Assembly: GCA_017469785.1 (NCBI GenBank)
Contig: JAFUFU010000027.1
Span: 1-64,000 of the forward strand
Source: Treponema sp.
GTDB taxonomy: Bacteria; Spirochaetota; Spirochaetia; Treponematales; Treponemataceae
Direction: 5' to 3'
DNA: 64,000 nucleotides
In this document: in pieces, positions 1-8,664 of the stretch
Layout of the letters: each line of letters begins with the position of its first letter
How positions within the stretch are numbered: the first letter of the stretch is position 1
The notes under the pieces: generated by a model
The model's database searches: none
Told to the model about the DNA's origin: nothing
Seen by the model: only the letters and a program-made list of their open reading frames with translations
Position numbers and translations under genes: made by a program

Positions 1-17
1 AAACGGCGTGAAGGAGT

Positions 18-130
18 GAAACGGCTTACGAAAGCACACAGTTTGTGCTGCCGCGTAAGCGGCAAATGTATATAATTACAAGCACAAACTGCGGGCAGCA
101 GGCGAGCCTGCGGTTTCGCTAAGCCGTTTC
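18..130. repeat. Nested palindromic element
   Basis: Outer arms at 18-33 and 114-130 are inverted copies with one extra base. A perfect 10-bp inverted pair lies inside them at 40-49 and 81-90. Two compact hairpins also fit: 50-63 (GCCGC / GCGGC with a GTAA loop) and 98-111 (GCAGG / CCTGC). A T-rich tract follows at 146-151. No ORF occupies 1-187. It could be the end of an intergenic repeat, a terminator for a gene to the left, or a structured RNA; the sequence alone does not decide. Confidence 0.5.
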
Positions 131-187
131 CACGACTGGAAGCCGTTTTTTGATACAGCCTGTAAATTTCAAAACTCGACATTTGAC

Positions 188-2587
188 TTAATCGGCGTAA
201 AAGCCGATTTTTCGCTTTGTGCTTTCGCCTGTCTTTTCGTCCTGCATTTTGCAGAGTTCTTCTGTGATGTAGGCGGGCGAAAGTTCCGTGCTGTCCATGA
301 ATCTCATTCTGTTCGCGAGCACCCCGAAGTCGCCGGGTGTTACGCTTTCTTTTCGTTCCAGCCGGCTGATTTCTTCATCGCTGAAATTGTATGATGCGAA
401 ATATTGTTCGAGCATACAGCGGATTCCGGTTTTGTCCAGAGGTTTAAATTCTACGATTATGTGAAAACGGCGGTTCATTGCGCTGTCCATGATTTCTTTC
501 AGGTTCGTGGTGCAGATTATGATGCCGCCGAATTCTTCCATTTGCGTGAGAAATTCGTTCACCTGTGTGCGCTCCCAGCTGTTCTTGGCATTTTCCCTGC
601 TTGCAAAGAACGAATCTGCCTCGTCGAACAAGAGAATGCTGCCTGTGCGGTCGGCTTCCTCAAATGCGTTGCGGATATTCTGCTCGGAGCCGCCAACATA
701 TTTGTCGAGAATGTCACTTGCCCGCTTCAAAAGAATCTTTTTGCCAAGACTTTCTGAAATGTAGCGCGCGAATTCGGTTTTGCCAGTGCCGCTTTTTCCG
801 TAGAACAACATTCTGATTCCGTTTTCTCCGCCAGAAAGATTCTGCGAGTTGTTCTTTGAGAATTCCTCGGCGTTCTGAACCATTCTCACGATTTTTTCAG
901 GCTCCATGCTTGCGTTCAAGGCTTTTGTGTCATAATTTTTGCCGACATTTTCCCTCATCCGCTTTTTGCCGTTAATCAGGAGAGAATTTTCTTTGAGAAT
1001 TGCCTGCACGGAATCGATAAAATCTGAATCCGTGTTCGCGGCCTCTCCGCTTTGCAACGAAGAGCTTTCAAGGCTTTTGATTGTCTTCACGACATTATCA
1101 ACCGAAGCTCCAGTCACGCTGTATTTTTCCATCAAGCCAAGAATTTTTTCATTCATAAGCTGCGGGAGATTGAGTGGACTGAGTTTGGTTTGTGCGATTG
1201 ATTTTAGCTGCTCACGGCTCATCGCGTCGAATTTGTACGAAAAGTTGAAACGCCGCAAGGTTGATTCGTCAATCTGCCCCGTGAAATTCACAATCCAGAT
1301 GATTTTATTCTTGTTTGCTTCGAGCATTTTGTTGATGGTGCCCTTTGTTTTTGACGGCGAACTCATGCCGAAAAAAGATGAGTCGCGTGTTTTTAAAAGT
1401 GTGTCGGCCTCGTCGATAATCAGAACCGTGTCTGGGCGGCTTATCGAAAGAAAAAGATTCAGCCTGCTCAAAACACAATTTTCGCCGGTTTTCTGCGAGA
1501 CATTTAATTCGGCTTCGTTTTTGAAAATCAGCGGTTTTAAGCCGGAAGCCTTCGCAAGTGATTTGGCAAATTCAGTTTTTCCGCTGCCAGGCTTACCATA
1601 TAATAGGAAAGAAATGTTTTCTTCGCCGCAAAGCATTCTGGTCATAATGTTCGTTACATTTTTGTTCACATTGAATGAGTCGAGCTTGTATGAATCCTTG
1701 CAGTCAGTTTCTTTTACCAGATCCGTGAAGAAGACATCAAAATTTTCGTTCGTGATGCAGTCGATTGTGTCTTCGTGTGGGTGGCCCTCATTGTCAATGA
1801 ATCCGTAAGTTCTGAGAGCCGAAGACGAGCGGAGAATCGCGCTGTAGTTATGTGGAGAAATGTCCAGCACTTCTGTGCGGAAGCGAGAACTTTCTTCGGC
1901 TGTAAGGGAATCCATGAGTTTTTTAAGCGGCGGAAAGATTGAAGAACGGTACAAATAGAGAAGATATGTTTTTTCCTCTGTTGTAAGTTCAATCGCATCG
2001 CTCAAAAAGTCGAGTCTGGAAAAATCTTCGATTGCGTTTTTGATTTTTGCAGGAAGCCTTGTGAGTTTGGAGATAGGCTTTTGAGTCTGTTCCGAGCCAT
2101 TGCCAGGAGATTTGAGCAAAAAATTGGCAATGAGTTGCGGTAAAAATTCGCTGTCCACATAAAGGCAGCGAAAAAGATTTACGACAGCTTGATTAATTTT
2201 CAATTCGTGGTCGCCGAAGTCACCCGGAATGTTTCTGTCAATGTTTTTGTCTTCTTCGTAGGCGTAAGGAACGGTTGAGTAATCAAAGCACAGTTTTTTG
2301 CCAAAATCATCATCATTGTTTGAAAACTGAAGCCTTGTGAGTTTCCCGTTTTTCTCCGCCATTTCGACCATCTTTTGAAGAAAATCTGAAACCGCTTCCG
2401 TGCATTTCATTTTTGAGGCAAGTTTGAAAAAAAACTCAATCTGTTCTTCCAGCTCGTCCTCTGAGCCTGCGAGCAGTTCCGCGACTTTGTAAAAATAATA
2501 TGCGCAAGCATAACGGTCGTTCGCACTCAATTCGCCCATGTACAACACAGTTGGTTTAATGTATCTGGATAATCTTCCTCTTCGCAT
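188..2587 (-). CDS. Two-domain AAA family ATPase, 799 aa
   Basis: This is a cytoplasmic ATPase with two AAA modules. The first has Walker A GKPGSGKT near residues 331-338 and Walker B VLIIDEAD near 388-395. The second has Walker A GKSGTGKT near 597-604, Walker B SILLFDEAD near 651-659, and a following TTN..RRF sensor/arginine region typical of classic AAA unfoldases. The first ~320 residues have no motif I recognise. I start it at 2587 because GAGG stands 7-10 bases before that ATG; a longer frame reaching 2722 would overlap the divergent gene's leader and has no ribosome site. A promoter-like TTAACT-17-TATATT lies just upstream, related to the one shared by the other island genes. The substrate is unknown; a role in remodelling island proteins is only a guess. 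Confidence 0.85.
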   Translation of the reverse strand: MRRGRLSRYIKPTVLYMGELSANDRYACAYYFYKVAELLAGSEDELEEQIEFFFKLASKMKCTEAVSDFLQKMVEMAEKNGKLTRLQFSNNDDDFGKKLCFDYSTVPYAYEEDKNIDRNIPGDFGDHELKINQAVVNLFRCLYVDSEFLPQLIANFLLKSPGNGSEQTQKPISKLTRLPAKIKNAIEDFSRLDFLSDAIELTTEEKTYLLYLYRSSIFPPLKKLMDSLTAEESSRFRTEVLDISPHNYSAILRSSSALRTYGFIDNEGHPHEDTIDCITNENFDVFFTDLVKETDCKDSYKLDSFNVNKNVTNIMTRMLCGEENISFLLYGKPGSGKTEFAKSLAKASGLKPLIFKNEAELNVSQKTGENCVLSRLNLFLSISRPDTVLIIDEADTLLKTRDSSFFGMSSPSKTKGTINKMLEANKNKIIWIVNFTGQIDESTLRRFNFSYKFDAMSREQLKSIAQTKLSPLNLPQLMNEKILGLMEKYSVTGASVDNVVKTIKSLESSSLQSGEAANTDSDFIDSVQAILKENSLLINGKKRMRENVGKNYDTKALNASMEPEKIVRMVQNAEEFSKNNSQNLSGGENGIRMLFYGKSGTGKTEFARYISESLGKKILLKRASDILDKYVGGSEQNIRNAFEEADRTGSILLFDEADSFFASRENAKNSWERTQVNEFLTQMEEFGGIIICTTNLKEIMDSAMNRRFHIIVEFKPLDKTGIRCMLEQYFASYNFSDEEISRLERKESVTPGDFGVLANRMRFMDSTELSPAYITEELCKMQDEKTGESTKRKIGFYAD

Positions 2588-2604
2588 TTTATACCTCGTA
2601 GAAT

Positions 2605-2633
2605 AATATATGGAGATTTTTTGAAAAGTTAAA
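2605..2633 (-). promoter_or_regulatory. Island-type promoter, diverged copy (AAA ATPase)
   Basis: On the minus strand TTAACT (2633-2628) and TATATT (2610-2605) are 17 bases apart. The spacer resembles that of the 17103 promoter (TTTCAAAA..TC.TCC). It points at the AAA ATPase starting at 2587. Confidence 0.5.
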
Positions 2634-2652
2634 TTTTTGAGAAAAAAATTGT

Positions 2653-2680
2653 TTGACGAAGTAAAAAAATGCACTAGATT
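2653..2680 (+). promoter_or_regulatory. Sigma-70-like promoter
   Basis: TTGACG at 2653 and TAGATT at 2675 are 16 bases apart and lie just before the AGGAGG of the gene starting at 2698. It is divergent from, and almost adjacent to, the promoter of the AAA ATPase. Confidence 0.45.
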
Positions 2681-2697
2681 AAAAGCAGGAGGAACAA

Positions 2698-3324
2698 ATG
2701 TCATTTCCAAAAATTCATACAAAAATTGAATTAAGCGATTATATTCTGGTTGAAGTCAAAGGCGGGCCTGAAACTAGATATAAAATCTACAAAAAGGATA
2801 ATTACAGCGAATATCCTGTTGATACATTGCTGGCTGAAATCTTGATTCCATATTATTGCAGAGAGCCAAAGGTAAAGCTCGGTGCTTTTTTGCCTCAGTT
2901 CGACAAAATCCTGTGCGAGCTTCTTGCCGTGGCTGACCGCGAGATTGTAAGCCACTTGTTCTCTGAGACGATGAAAGCAGTGTTCCCGGAAGAAGCCGAT
3001 AATTTTGAGCTTGAAATTTACGAGGAATACGGCGGAGTTTATTCTACGATTGATTACTCAAAGGAATATTTCAAGCGTCATTTCGGGCATGAGCCCGGAG
3101 AAAGCATGGCCCAGGTGAAAATGTGTAACTTGTTTCCACCAAAGCGGACGATGTTCCAGGAGCGGGATGAAATCTGGGAAAACTTCATTAACGCATATCA
3201 CGCCTGCCGCAAAGCCGCAAAAAGGCGTAGAACAAGCTTGCGGGAATATATTGACGGTAAAACCGATGAAAGCAAGGGAGATGCAGGGGAAGATGGCCGC
3301 GAAGAGGAAAATGGAGGAGTCTGA
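2698..3324 (+). CDS. Hypothetical protein, 208 aa, paralogue of the 13747 gene
   Basis: I do not recognise the family. The protein begins MSFPKIHTKIELSDYILVEV and is soluble, with no signal peptide or membrane segment. It is very similar over about 170 residues to the protein at 13747-14301, including the blocks KVKLG.FLPQFDKILCELL and FPPKRTMFQERDEIW. Its C-terminal 35 residues are a charged, low-complexity tail (RRRTSLREY...EDGREEENGG) that the paralogue lacks. AGGAGG lies 6 bases before the ATG. The stop codon is followed within two bases by the island promoter that drives the PcfJ-like gene at 3363. Confidence 0.8.
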   Translation: MSFPKIHTKIELSDYILVEVKGGPETRYKIYKKDNYSEYPVDTLLAEILIPYYCREPKVKLGAFLPQFDKILCELLAVADREIVSHLFSETMKAVFPEEADNFELEIYEEYGGVYSTIDYSKEYFKRHFGHEPGESMAQVKMCNLFPPKRTMFQERDEIWENFINAYHACRKAAKRRRTSLREYIDGKTDESKGDAGEDGREEENGGV

Positions 3325-3327
3325 AAT

Positions 3328-3356
3328 TTAACGATTTGCCAGTTTTGCTCTATGTT
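3328..3356 (+). promoter_or_regulatory. Island promoter copy A
   Basis: TTAACG (3328-3333), ATT, then TATGTT (3351-3356) with exactly 17 bases between the hexamers. The expected transcription start, 6-8 bases past the -10, falls on or next to the ATG at 3363, so the transcript may be leaderless. Confidence 0.7.
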
Positions 3357-3362
3357 ATTTGC

Positions 3363-4910
3363 ATGAACAGATTCTGGAAATTTGATATTTTGAAAAATTC
3401 TTATGTTCCTTCGGACGAGCCGGCTCTTTCTGCTTTTCCTACCATCGTGAACATGAAAAACAGGCAAGTTTTTTGCAGGCTTCACAAACAGTGGGAAAAT
3501 ATTCTGGCGTTTAAAAAGAACATCCTAAAAAGCGGGTGCGGAAAATTATATCCAGGACCTTTTACCACCGACAATACGATTTTCAACTACAATTTCGACA
3601 TCTCAAAGAAGGGGAAGAATTGGTTCATCAAGGTGGATTCTCAGACTGTTTCGATCACAAAAAGGCGACTGCTGGAAAATGTTTACGAAGTGAATACGGA
3701 ACGAAAGCGGCTTTTCAAGAACGGAACGGCGGTTTTTGAAAGCGCGGATATGGCAGGTGCTCTCTGCAAGGAAATCACGGTTCAGATTCTTGGCGAAATG
3801 GGCGCACGATACAAGGAAATTTTCGGCATTTGCCCGACGGTCGCTTCTTCTCTTGGCGGCTTCAGCGTGATTCTCGGCTATATGCTCAGTCCGTTCAATG
3901 TGAATTTTTACAAGATTGCACAGCACTGGGGATTGAATCCTTATGACCCGGATTTTGCATCCCTTTCTTCGGGCGACACTCCGAGCGCAGAAAATGAAAT
4001 GTTCTCCAGCCTCGGAATCAAGCCCACGAAAGCAATCCGAAAACTCTATCAGAAATTTCCGCAGAGCGTGATTTGCTATTCCGCTGCCAAAGATTTGGGA
4101 TTCACGGACACGAATCTTCTTCAAAAAACGGCATCAATCGAGTTTTACGCTTTTCTGAAATTTTACATGATTTCTTTTGCGGGCGGGGATATTTATTACA
4201 TAATCCGAGTTCCGCTGAAAACTTTTGTCCGTGACATGCTCGCAATTTCTGACCAGAAAACTGTCTGGAATTCCATCGAAAGAACCGTGAAATTTTTTGT
4301 TGAGAAGACAGTTTCCAACATCACGATAACCGACGCCTTGAATATGTACTCGGTATGCGGTCCGTATCTTACGAATCAGGAAAAAAAAGAAGTGATGCAC
4401 GAGGGTTTCAACTCATACACGCATGATTTTCTTCTTCGCAGGCAGCATGAGCTTGCACAGGACGGCTCTTGCTGCGATGTGGACGGAGATTTTAACCTCG
4501 TGTTCCCGCTTGAGCAGAAATTTCTGGATTTGGAATACAAGGCCGGGCGACAATTCCGGGAAAATCCGGCTACGCATGAACTTGAAAAAGTTCCTGATGA
4601 AGAGAGATGGTGCTTTTATGTTGCCCGCGACAGCTTTACCCTGAAAAAAATCGGCAGCGAAATGCACAATTGCGTAGGCTGGGGCTACAAAAATGCCGTG
4701 TTCGAGCGTCGTTCCACAATCGTGTATGCCAAATTCATGAACAAATGCAAGATTTGTATTGAAGTCTCGCCACAATTCACTATAAGGCAGGCACTAGGAC
4801 CTGCGAACAGCCAGCTGAAAGGTGAAGCCCTGGATGCGTTTTCTGAATGGAGCGATAAAAAGAATATCGTCCGCAAGAATGTTTTTGGAAGGATTCACAT
4901 TGCGCCATAA
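3363..4910 (+). CDS. PcfJ-like protein, 515 aa
   Basis: The C-terminal part carries the signature of the PcfJ-like family: EMHNCVGWGY near residue 433, an IVYAKF strand, CKICIEV, then an ..QALGPANSQL.. segment and a terminal W-containing helix. PcfJ-like proteins are known mainly from conjugative plasmids and integrative elements, and their biochemical role is not established. The N-terminal ~400 residues are unassigned and soluble. I start at 3363 (MNRFWKFD) since the frame upstream runs through the promoter; no Shine-Dalgarno precedes this ATG. A second, diverged PcfJ-like gene lies at 18097 at the other end of the island. Confidence 0.75.
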   Translation: MNRFWKFDILKNSYVPSDEPALSAFPTIVNMKNRQVFCRLHKQWENILAFKKNILKSGCGKLYPGPFTTDNTIFNYNFDISKKGKNWFIKVDSQTVSITKRRLLENVYEVNTERKRLFKNGTAVFESADMAGALCKEITVQILGEMGARYKEIFGICPTVASSLGGFSVILGYMLSPFNVNFYKIAQHWGLNPYDPDFASLSSGDTPSAENEMFSSLGIKPTKAIRKLYQKFPQSVICYSAAKDLGFTDTNLLQKTASIEFYAFLKFYMISFAGGDIYYIIRVPLKTFVRDMLAISDQKTVWNSIERTVKFFVEKTVSNITITDALNMYSVCGPYLTNQEKKEVMHEGFNSYTHDFLLRRQHELAQDGSCCDVDGDFNLVFPLEQKFLDLEYKAGRQFRENPATHELEKVPDEERWCFYVARDSFTLKKIGSEMHNCVGWGYKNAVFERRSTIVYAKFMNKCKICIEVSPQFTIRQALGPANSQLKGEALDAFSEWSDKKNIVRKNVFGRIHIAP

Positions 4911-4914
4911 AAAT

Positions 4915-4943
4915 TTAACGATTCTCCTTGTGTTCACTATGTT
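4915..4943 (+). promoter_or_regulatory. Island promoter copy B
   Basis: TTAACGATT (hexamer 4915-4920) and CTATGTTAT (hexamer 4938-4943) with a 17-base spacer. It begins four bases after the stop codon of the PcfJ-like gene and drives the fliM-like operon at 4965. Confidence 0.75.
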
Positions 4944-4964
4944 ATTGGTGAAAGAGGTGCAAAA

Positions 4965-6107
4965 ATGAACGAGAAAAACGATGTGCTTTCACAGAATGAA
5001 ATTGATGAACTTTTGGGAAAGATGGGAGATGCTGGGGAAACGGAGAAAATGCCGGGAAACAGAGTGCTTTCACAACCAGAAATTGACAAGATTTTTAATG
5101 TGAAGCCATGTGATCTTGGACGAGCAGATGTGTTCACGAGTCATCAGAAACAGGCAGTTTCCCTTATGTTTGAACTTCTTGCCCGCAAAATGATAACTTA
5201 CTTTTCAGCAAATCTCAGGCAGCTGTGTCATTTTCACCTTTCAAGCGTTGATGAACTTACTTACGAAGAATTTATCCGCTCAATTCCAATTCCAACTTTG
5301 ATTTCGTCTGCAAACTTTGGCAGTGAGAAAATTGCCATACAGATTGATCCGTGCATTTCGATTGAGATGCTTTATAACAACATAATCCAGATTCTCTACG
5401 AAAAATGCGACCCCGACAGTAATGACGAAAAGACCTCAGAAATTTTCTCTGATTTTTTGCATGATTTGAGGGTTGGTGCCCACCGCGGTTATAGCGAAAA
5501 TGAAATTGCAACACTGGAGCAAACTGTAATTAGGCCGATTCTTGGAATGCTGGTAAAAGCCTTCATGGATTATGAAGATGAACTCAATCTCTACCCGGAA
5601 CTTGTTGCAAAATATCCTCACGGAATTAAGCCGAAAGCTGTAAAACTTCCCATGCCGACCATCATCAACACGCAGAACAATCCTCAGTTTATGCAGATTG
5701 TTTCGCCGAACGAAATAATAATTCTTATCTGCATTGAAACAAAAATTGGCGATGAGGAAGGTTTTATAAATATCTGCCTGCCCCGCACCTTTATTGAAAA
5801 TATTTTGATTGCAAGTGGTTTGCTTTTTGGAAACAGCCCGCAAAATAATTCTGCATTTCAGAAAGGCTCCAAAGGAAGCGGCTATGTTTGTCTCGGCAAT
5901 TTTAATCTGAAAGACAACGACCAGCTTGAAAAAGGAAGTGTTATCGTACTCGACAGACTTTGCGGAGAGTTGGTTAGTCTGCATGATAGTGCAAGCGGAA
6001 AGATTATTGCAAAAGCCGAAGTTGTAAAAGTTGATGATAACTATGGTGTAAGACTTACTGAAGTTGTAGAGGGAAACTCGAAAATTAATGGCAGGATAAA
6101 TATATGA
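4965..6107 (+). CDS. FliM-like flagellar switch paralogue 1, 380 aa
   Basis: FliM is the middle protein of the flagellar C-ring: its N-terminal peptide binds phospho-CheY, its middle domain touches FliG and its C-terminal SpoA domain joins the FliN ring. Here the CheY-binding motif occurs twice, LSQNEIDELL at residues 7-16 and LSQPEIDKIF at 35-44. A FliM middle domain follows (RADVFTSHQKQ..., SSVDELTYEEFIRSIP), and a SpoA-like domain ends the protein (LKDNDQLEKGSVIVLD). The GGxG loop that contacts FliG is missing; at that place the sequence reads MLYNNI. Canonical FliM is usually about 340-350 residues. It starts at 4965, with AGAGG nine bases upstream, and overlaps the next gene by ATGA, so the three genes to 8337 form an operon. 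It is probably an accessory paralogue rather than the main motor protein. Confidence 0.85.
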   Translation: MNEKNDVLSQNEIDELLGKMGDAGETEKMPGNRVLSQPEIDKIFNVKPCDLGRADVFTSHQKQAVSLMFELLARKMITYFSANLRQLCHFHLSSVDELTYEEFIRSIPIPTLISSANFGSEKIAIQIDPCISIEMLYNNIIQILYEKCDPDSNDEKTSEIFSDFLHDLRVGAHRGYSENEIATLEQTVIRPILGMLVKAFMDYEDELNLYPELVAKYPHGIKPKAVKLPMPTIINTQNNPQFMQIVSPNEIIILICIETKIGDEEGFINICLPRTFIENILIASGLLFGNSPQNNSAFQKGSKGSGYVCLGNFNLKDNDQLEKGSVIVLDRLCGELVSLHDSASGKIIAKAEVVKVDDNYGVRLTEVVEGNSKINGRINI

Positions 6108-7381
6108 GAAAAAACACAATAGACATTCCCCAGGAAGAAATGGACAGATTTCACAAAGCAATGGACGCAGAACGCACTGAACAGGATGCACGTCTTGAAA
6201 AGTTGATAGAATCAGAAAAGGCGAATATTCCTTCAAACGAAGAAATCATAAAAATGATTCCGTCAAAGGCTGTGCGCGAATATTTACAGAAAATTGGTCA
6301 TCAGTTCAGCGAACGGGATCGTTATCTTTTGTGGCTTTACCTCGACCCCAAAAAAGAAGATGAAAGCGAAGAGCTTTGGGAAAAAGGCCGCTATGTTTCA
6401 GTTCCGCATCCGTTCAGGCGGGGCGATATTGTAGTTTGCTATGACTCTTATCCAGCGTTTACCAATTCAGGGGAACACAAAGGCGAATATGAAATCGGCA
6501 TAATGAGAAGCTTTTCAGACGATGAAGATTGGACAGATTGGGATAACGATGTAAAAACGCGGCTTAAAAGCGTCACAGATTTTTCTGATGTCTCTACCAC
6601 CGTTGAGTTTTTGTATCCTGACGGCAGTTTCAGCCACGAACATCCAAATCCTATGGAACTGGAATTCGCCCGCGATGTTGAAGGAGCCTTACCAGAAGAC
6701 AGTCCAAAAACCGACTATCTTGAAGTTGCCTCTGATTTGATAAAAGGAGATGGCTCAATCGAGCTTTTTCAAATGTACCGCGACGATTATCTTGAAAGTG
6801 CACAGCATCTGAACGAGCTTCTGAAATCTATCAGACACGAACTTCACGAATATGTGTGGGAAAATTTTAATTCCTACCGCAAGCTTTACATTCCTGATGA
6901 TTCTTTGCCGATTCAAAAACTTACGAAAGAGCAAAAAGATGAGGCTTATAATTATGTCTGGCGAATGGAGCATAATGTCAAAACAATCGAAGACAATATG
7001 AAAGACCTTGCAATTCCGACTGCAACATTAAAAACAGCGTTCAAAAAAGGATTGCCTTATAAACGAGATGAAGAAATTGAAAGCGAGAAACCATATCTGA
7101 AAGAAACGGGTTCTATTATTTCTGATATTTACGAAGACTACAAACTCGCCCAAACACAAGTCAAACTCTTTACGGAAATGCAGAATGCACCGAGAAAACA
7201 GTTTTATCAGGTGCGGCTGTTAAAGGCAATCGGAAAGGCGGAAAAGATGCTGAACGGGTTGATTGAAATTACCGGGGTAAAAGGTCAGACTCTTTCAGAT
7301 GAATATGTGCTTTCTACAGGGAATCACATTATCGACAAGCATATTAAAGCGTTTAAGAATCTTTCGGGTGGTAAAAAATGA
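6104..7381 (+). CDS. Hypothetical protein, 425 aa, REYL..IGH family
   Basis: The function is unknown. After a charged N-terminal ~50 residues comes MIPSKAVREYLQKIGHQFS, a block repeated almost exactly at the start of the next gene (LIPSKSLREYLGQIGHEFS). The two proteins also share a P.PF..GDIV segment and a later acidic block ending in a GDGS.E.F motif, so they are full-length paralogues. The second half, from about residue 210, is helical and unique. There is no signal peptide. It overlaps the fliM-like gene by four bases and the following gene by four bases, with GGCAGGA as ribosome site, so translation is probably coupled. Confidence 0.7.
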   Translation: MRKNTIDIPQEEMDRFHKAMDAERTEQDARLEKLIESEKANIPSNEEIIKMIPSKAVREYLQKIGHQFSERDRYLLWLYLDPKKEDESEELWEKGRYVSVPHPFRRGDIVVCYDSYPAFTNSGEHKGEYEIGIMRSFSDDEDWTDWDNDVKTRLKSVTDFSDVSTTVEFLYPDGSFSHEHPNPMELEFARDVEGALPEDSPKTDYLEVASDLIKGDGSIELFQMYRDDYLESAQHLNELLKSIRHELHEYVWENFNSYRKLYIPDDSLPIQKLTKEQKDEAYNYVWRMEHNVKTIEDNMKDLAIPTATLKTAFKKGLPYKRDEEIESEKPYLKETGSIISDIYEDYKLAQTQVKLFTEMQNAPRKQFYQVRLLKAIGKAEKMLNGLIEITGVKGQTLSDEYVLSTGNHIIDKHIKAFKNLSGGKK

Positions 7382-8337
7382 CAAATCTCAAAAAATTGAT
7401 TCCATCAAAATCACTTCGGGAATATCTTGGGCAAATCGGGCATGAGTTTTCGCTTTGTGAAGAAGCCGCTTTGATTTATCAAAATCCTCTTTTGCGACAG
7501 GATGAAAGACTGGATGCCTTAAACGAAATTGCAAAAACTCTGTACCTGCCAGAAAATGCCAGCTTGCAATTTCCAACTTACCGCAACTGCATTGACGGCA
7601 ATCCTGACTCTGACGAAAAAATCACGGCGACAGAACTTGCAACTCAAATAGAAGCTCACATAAAAGCTGATATGGAAATTGAGACAGCCTTGTTTCGGAA
7701 CACGCTCGAAGGCATTTACGAGGTTGATTGTTCTGTAAAAAACGAGAGCTTACGTGGTCAGCCTTATGACACTTTTTCCTGCCCAGCCTTTTCATCCATC
7801 GAAAAAGCTATCGATTATGTAATGACTGGTGAGAACGACAAGCTTCTTGATTTTATAGTTACGCTCCGCAAAATTGACGAAGGTGATAAATATGTTTCCG
7901 GCACCTTTAACGGCAAAGGTGAACTTTTGCGGGTTGATTCAACTTTTATCGGAACACAAGTTTTTGATTCGGATAATTGTCTTGATAACTTGTATTGCGA
8001 AATCCCATATCCGTTTAATGATGGCGATATAGTACAGAATTTATCCGATGGCAGAATCGGCGTAGTAAATCATCTGGGTGGCGAAAAAGACGGAAAGTTA
8101 AAAAACATCTGCAAGCGTTACCGTGATTCCAGCGACATAATCGTTCCTGTGGACTGCCTTGACGACGACGGAAACTTTGTCTATGAACCGTTTTACACAC
8201 CTTGCGTAGATTATGCCCCTCGATTGGACTACTCAAAAGGTGACGGCGAGTTTTTGTACGAGGCTTCTCTTTTGGTACAGGGCAAAGGCTCTCTGGAATA
8301 CTTTTGCAATCTGGTAAAAAAACGAATAGCTGATTAA
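7378..8337 (+). CDS. Hypothetical protein, 319 aa, REYL..IGH family
   Basis: This is the paralogue of the preceding gene, fused differently: the REYL..IGH block is at the very N-terminus (residues ~5-22), a unique acidic middle follows, and the PYPFNDGDIV and GKGSLEYF blocks come at ~215 and ~305. I do not recognise a catalytic motif. It is the last gene of the fliM-like operon, and its stop codon is followed after three bases by the next island promoter. Co-transcription suggests a role tied to the FliM-like protein, but nothing in the sequence shows contact. Confidence 0.7.
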   Translation: MTNLKKLIPSKSLREYLGQIGHEFSLCEEAALIYQNPLLRQDERLDALNEIAKTLYLPENASLQFPTYRNCIDGNPDSDEKITATELATQIEAHIKADMEIETALFRNTLEGIYEVDCSVKNESLRGQPYDTFSCPAFSSIEKAIDYVMTGENDKLLDFIVTLRKIDEGDKYVSGTFNGKGELLRVDSTFIGTQVFDSDNCLDNLYCEIPYPFNDGDIVQNLSDGRIGVVNHLGGEKDGKLKNICKRYRDSSDIIVPVDCLDDDGNFVYEPFYTPCVDYAPRLDYSKGDGEFLYEASLLVQGKGSLEYFCNLVKKRIAD

Positions 8338-8340
8338 AAT

Positions 8341-8369
8341 TTAACGATTCGCCTCCTATTTGCTATGTT
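8341..8369 (+). promoter_or_regulatory. Island promoter copy C
   Basis: TTAACGATT (hexamer 8341-8346) and CTATGTTAT (hexamer 8364-8369), spacer 17 bases, immediately behind the stop codon at 8337 and before the small gene at 8403. Confidence 0.75.
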
Positions 8370-8402
8370 ATAGATAAAAGAGATATACGAAGGAGAAACT
8401 TT

Positions 8403-8627
8403 ATGTGGGAGGAAAAGCTTATTGAACTAACCAAAGACGAAGCCTACGAAGGCTCAATGATGAAAAAATCCAACGGAAAATTCGGAATGATTAAAAGCCG
8501 TGGTGTAGAAAACATTGAAATTGTAGCTGTCGAGCTGAAAGATTTTATGCCTTCCCCGACCGACAAAGTGATTGCTCAGTACAAAAATATTGATGAAATG
8601 ATTTCGGACGGCTGGGTGATTGATTAG
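8403..8627 (+). CDS. Small hypothetical protein, 74 aa
   Basis: This is a short soluble protein, MWEEKLIELTKDEAYEG..., with no family I recognise. AAGGAGA sits upstream of the ATG and island promoter C precedes it, so it is likely a real gene. It is the first gene of a two-gene unit with the second FliM-like protein, 37 bases upstream of that start. A damaged copy of its C-terminal ~26 codons (from SPTDKVIAQYKNI) survives at 13472-13550, which supports a mobile or duplicating history for this gene. Confidence 0.65.
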   Translation: MWEEKLIELTKDEAYEGSMMKKSNGKFGMIKSRGVENIEIVAVELKDFMPSPTDKVIAQYKNIDEMISDGWVID

Positions 8628-8664
8628 CGGAAAGACTAGCGAAAAACTATCGGAGGATTGGAAC

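Noticed and set aside
939..1808. 289-residue plus-strand open frame opposite the AAA ATPase
   Set aside because: It is the mirror of a motif-rich coding region, with no ribosome site and no family features.
2588..2722. Longer N-terminus of the AAA ATPase
   Set aside because: It crosses the divergent promoters and the neighbouring gene's start; GAGG stands before ATG 2587.
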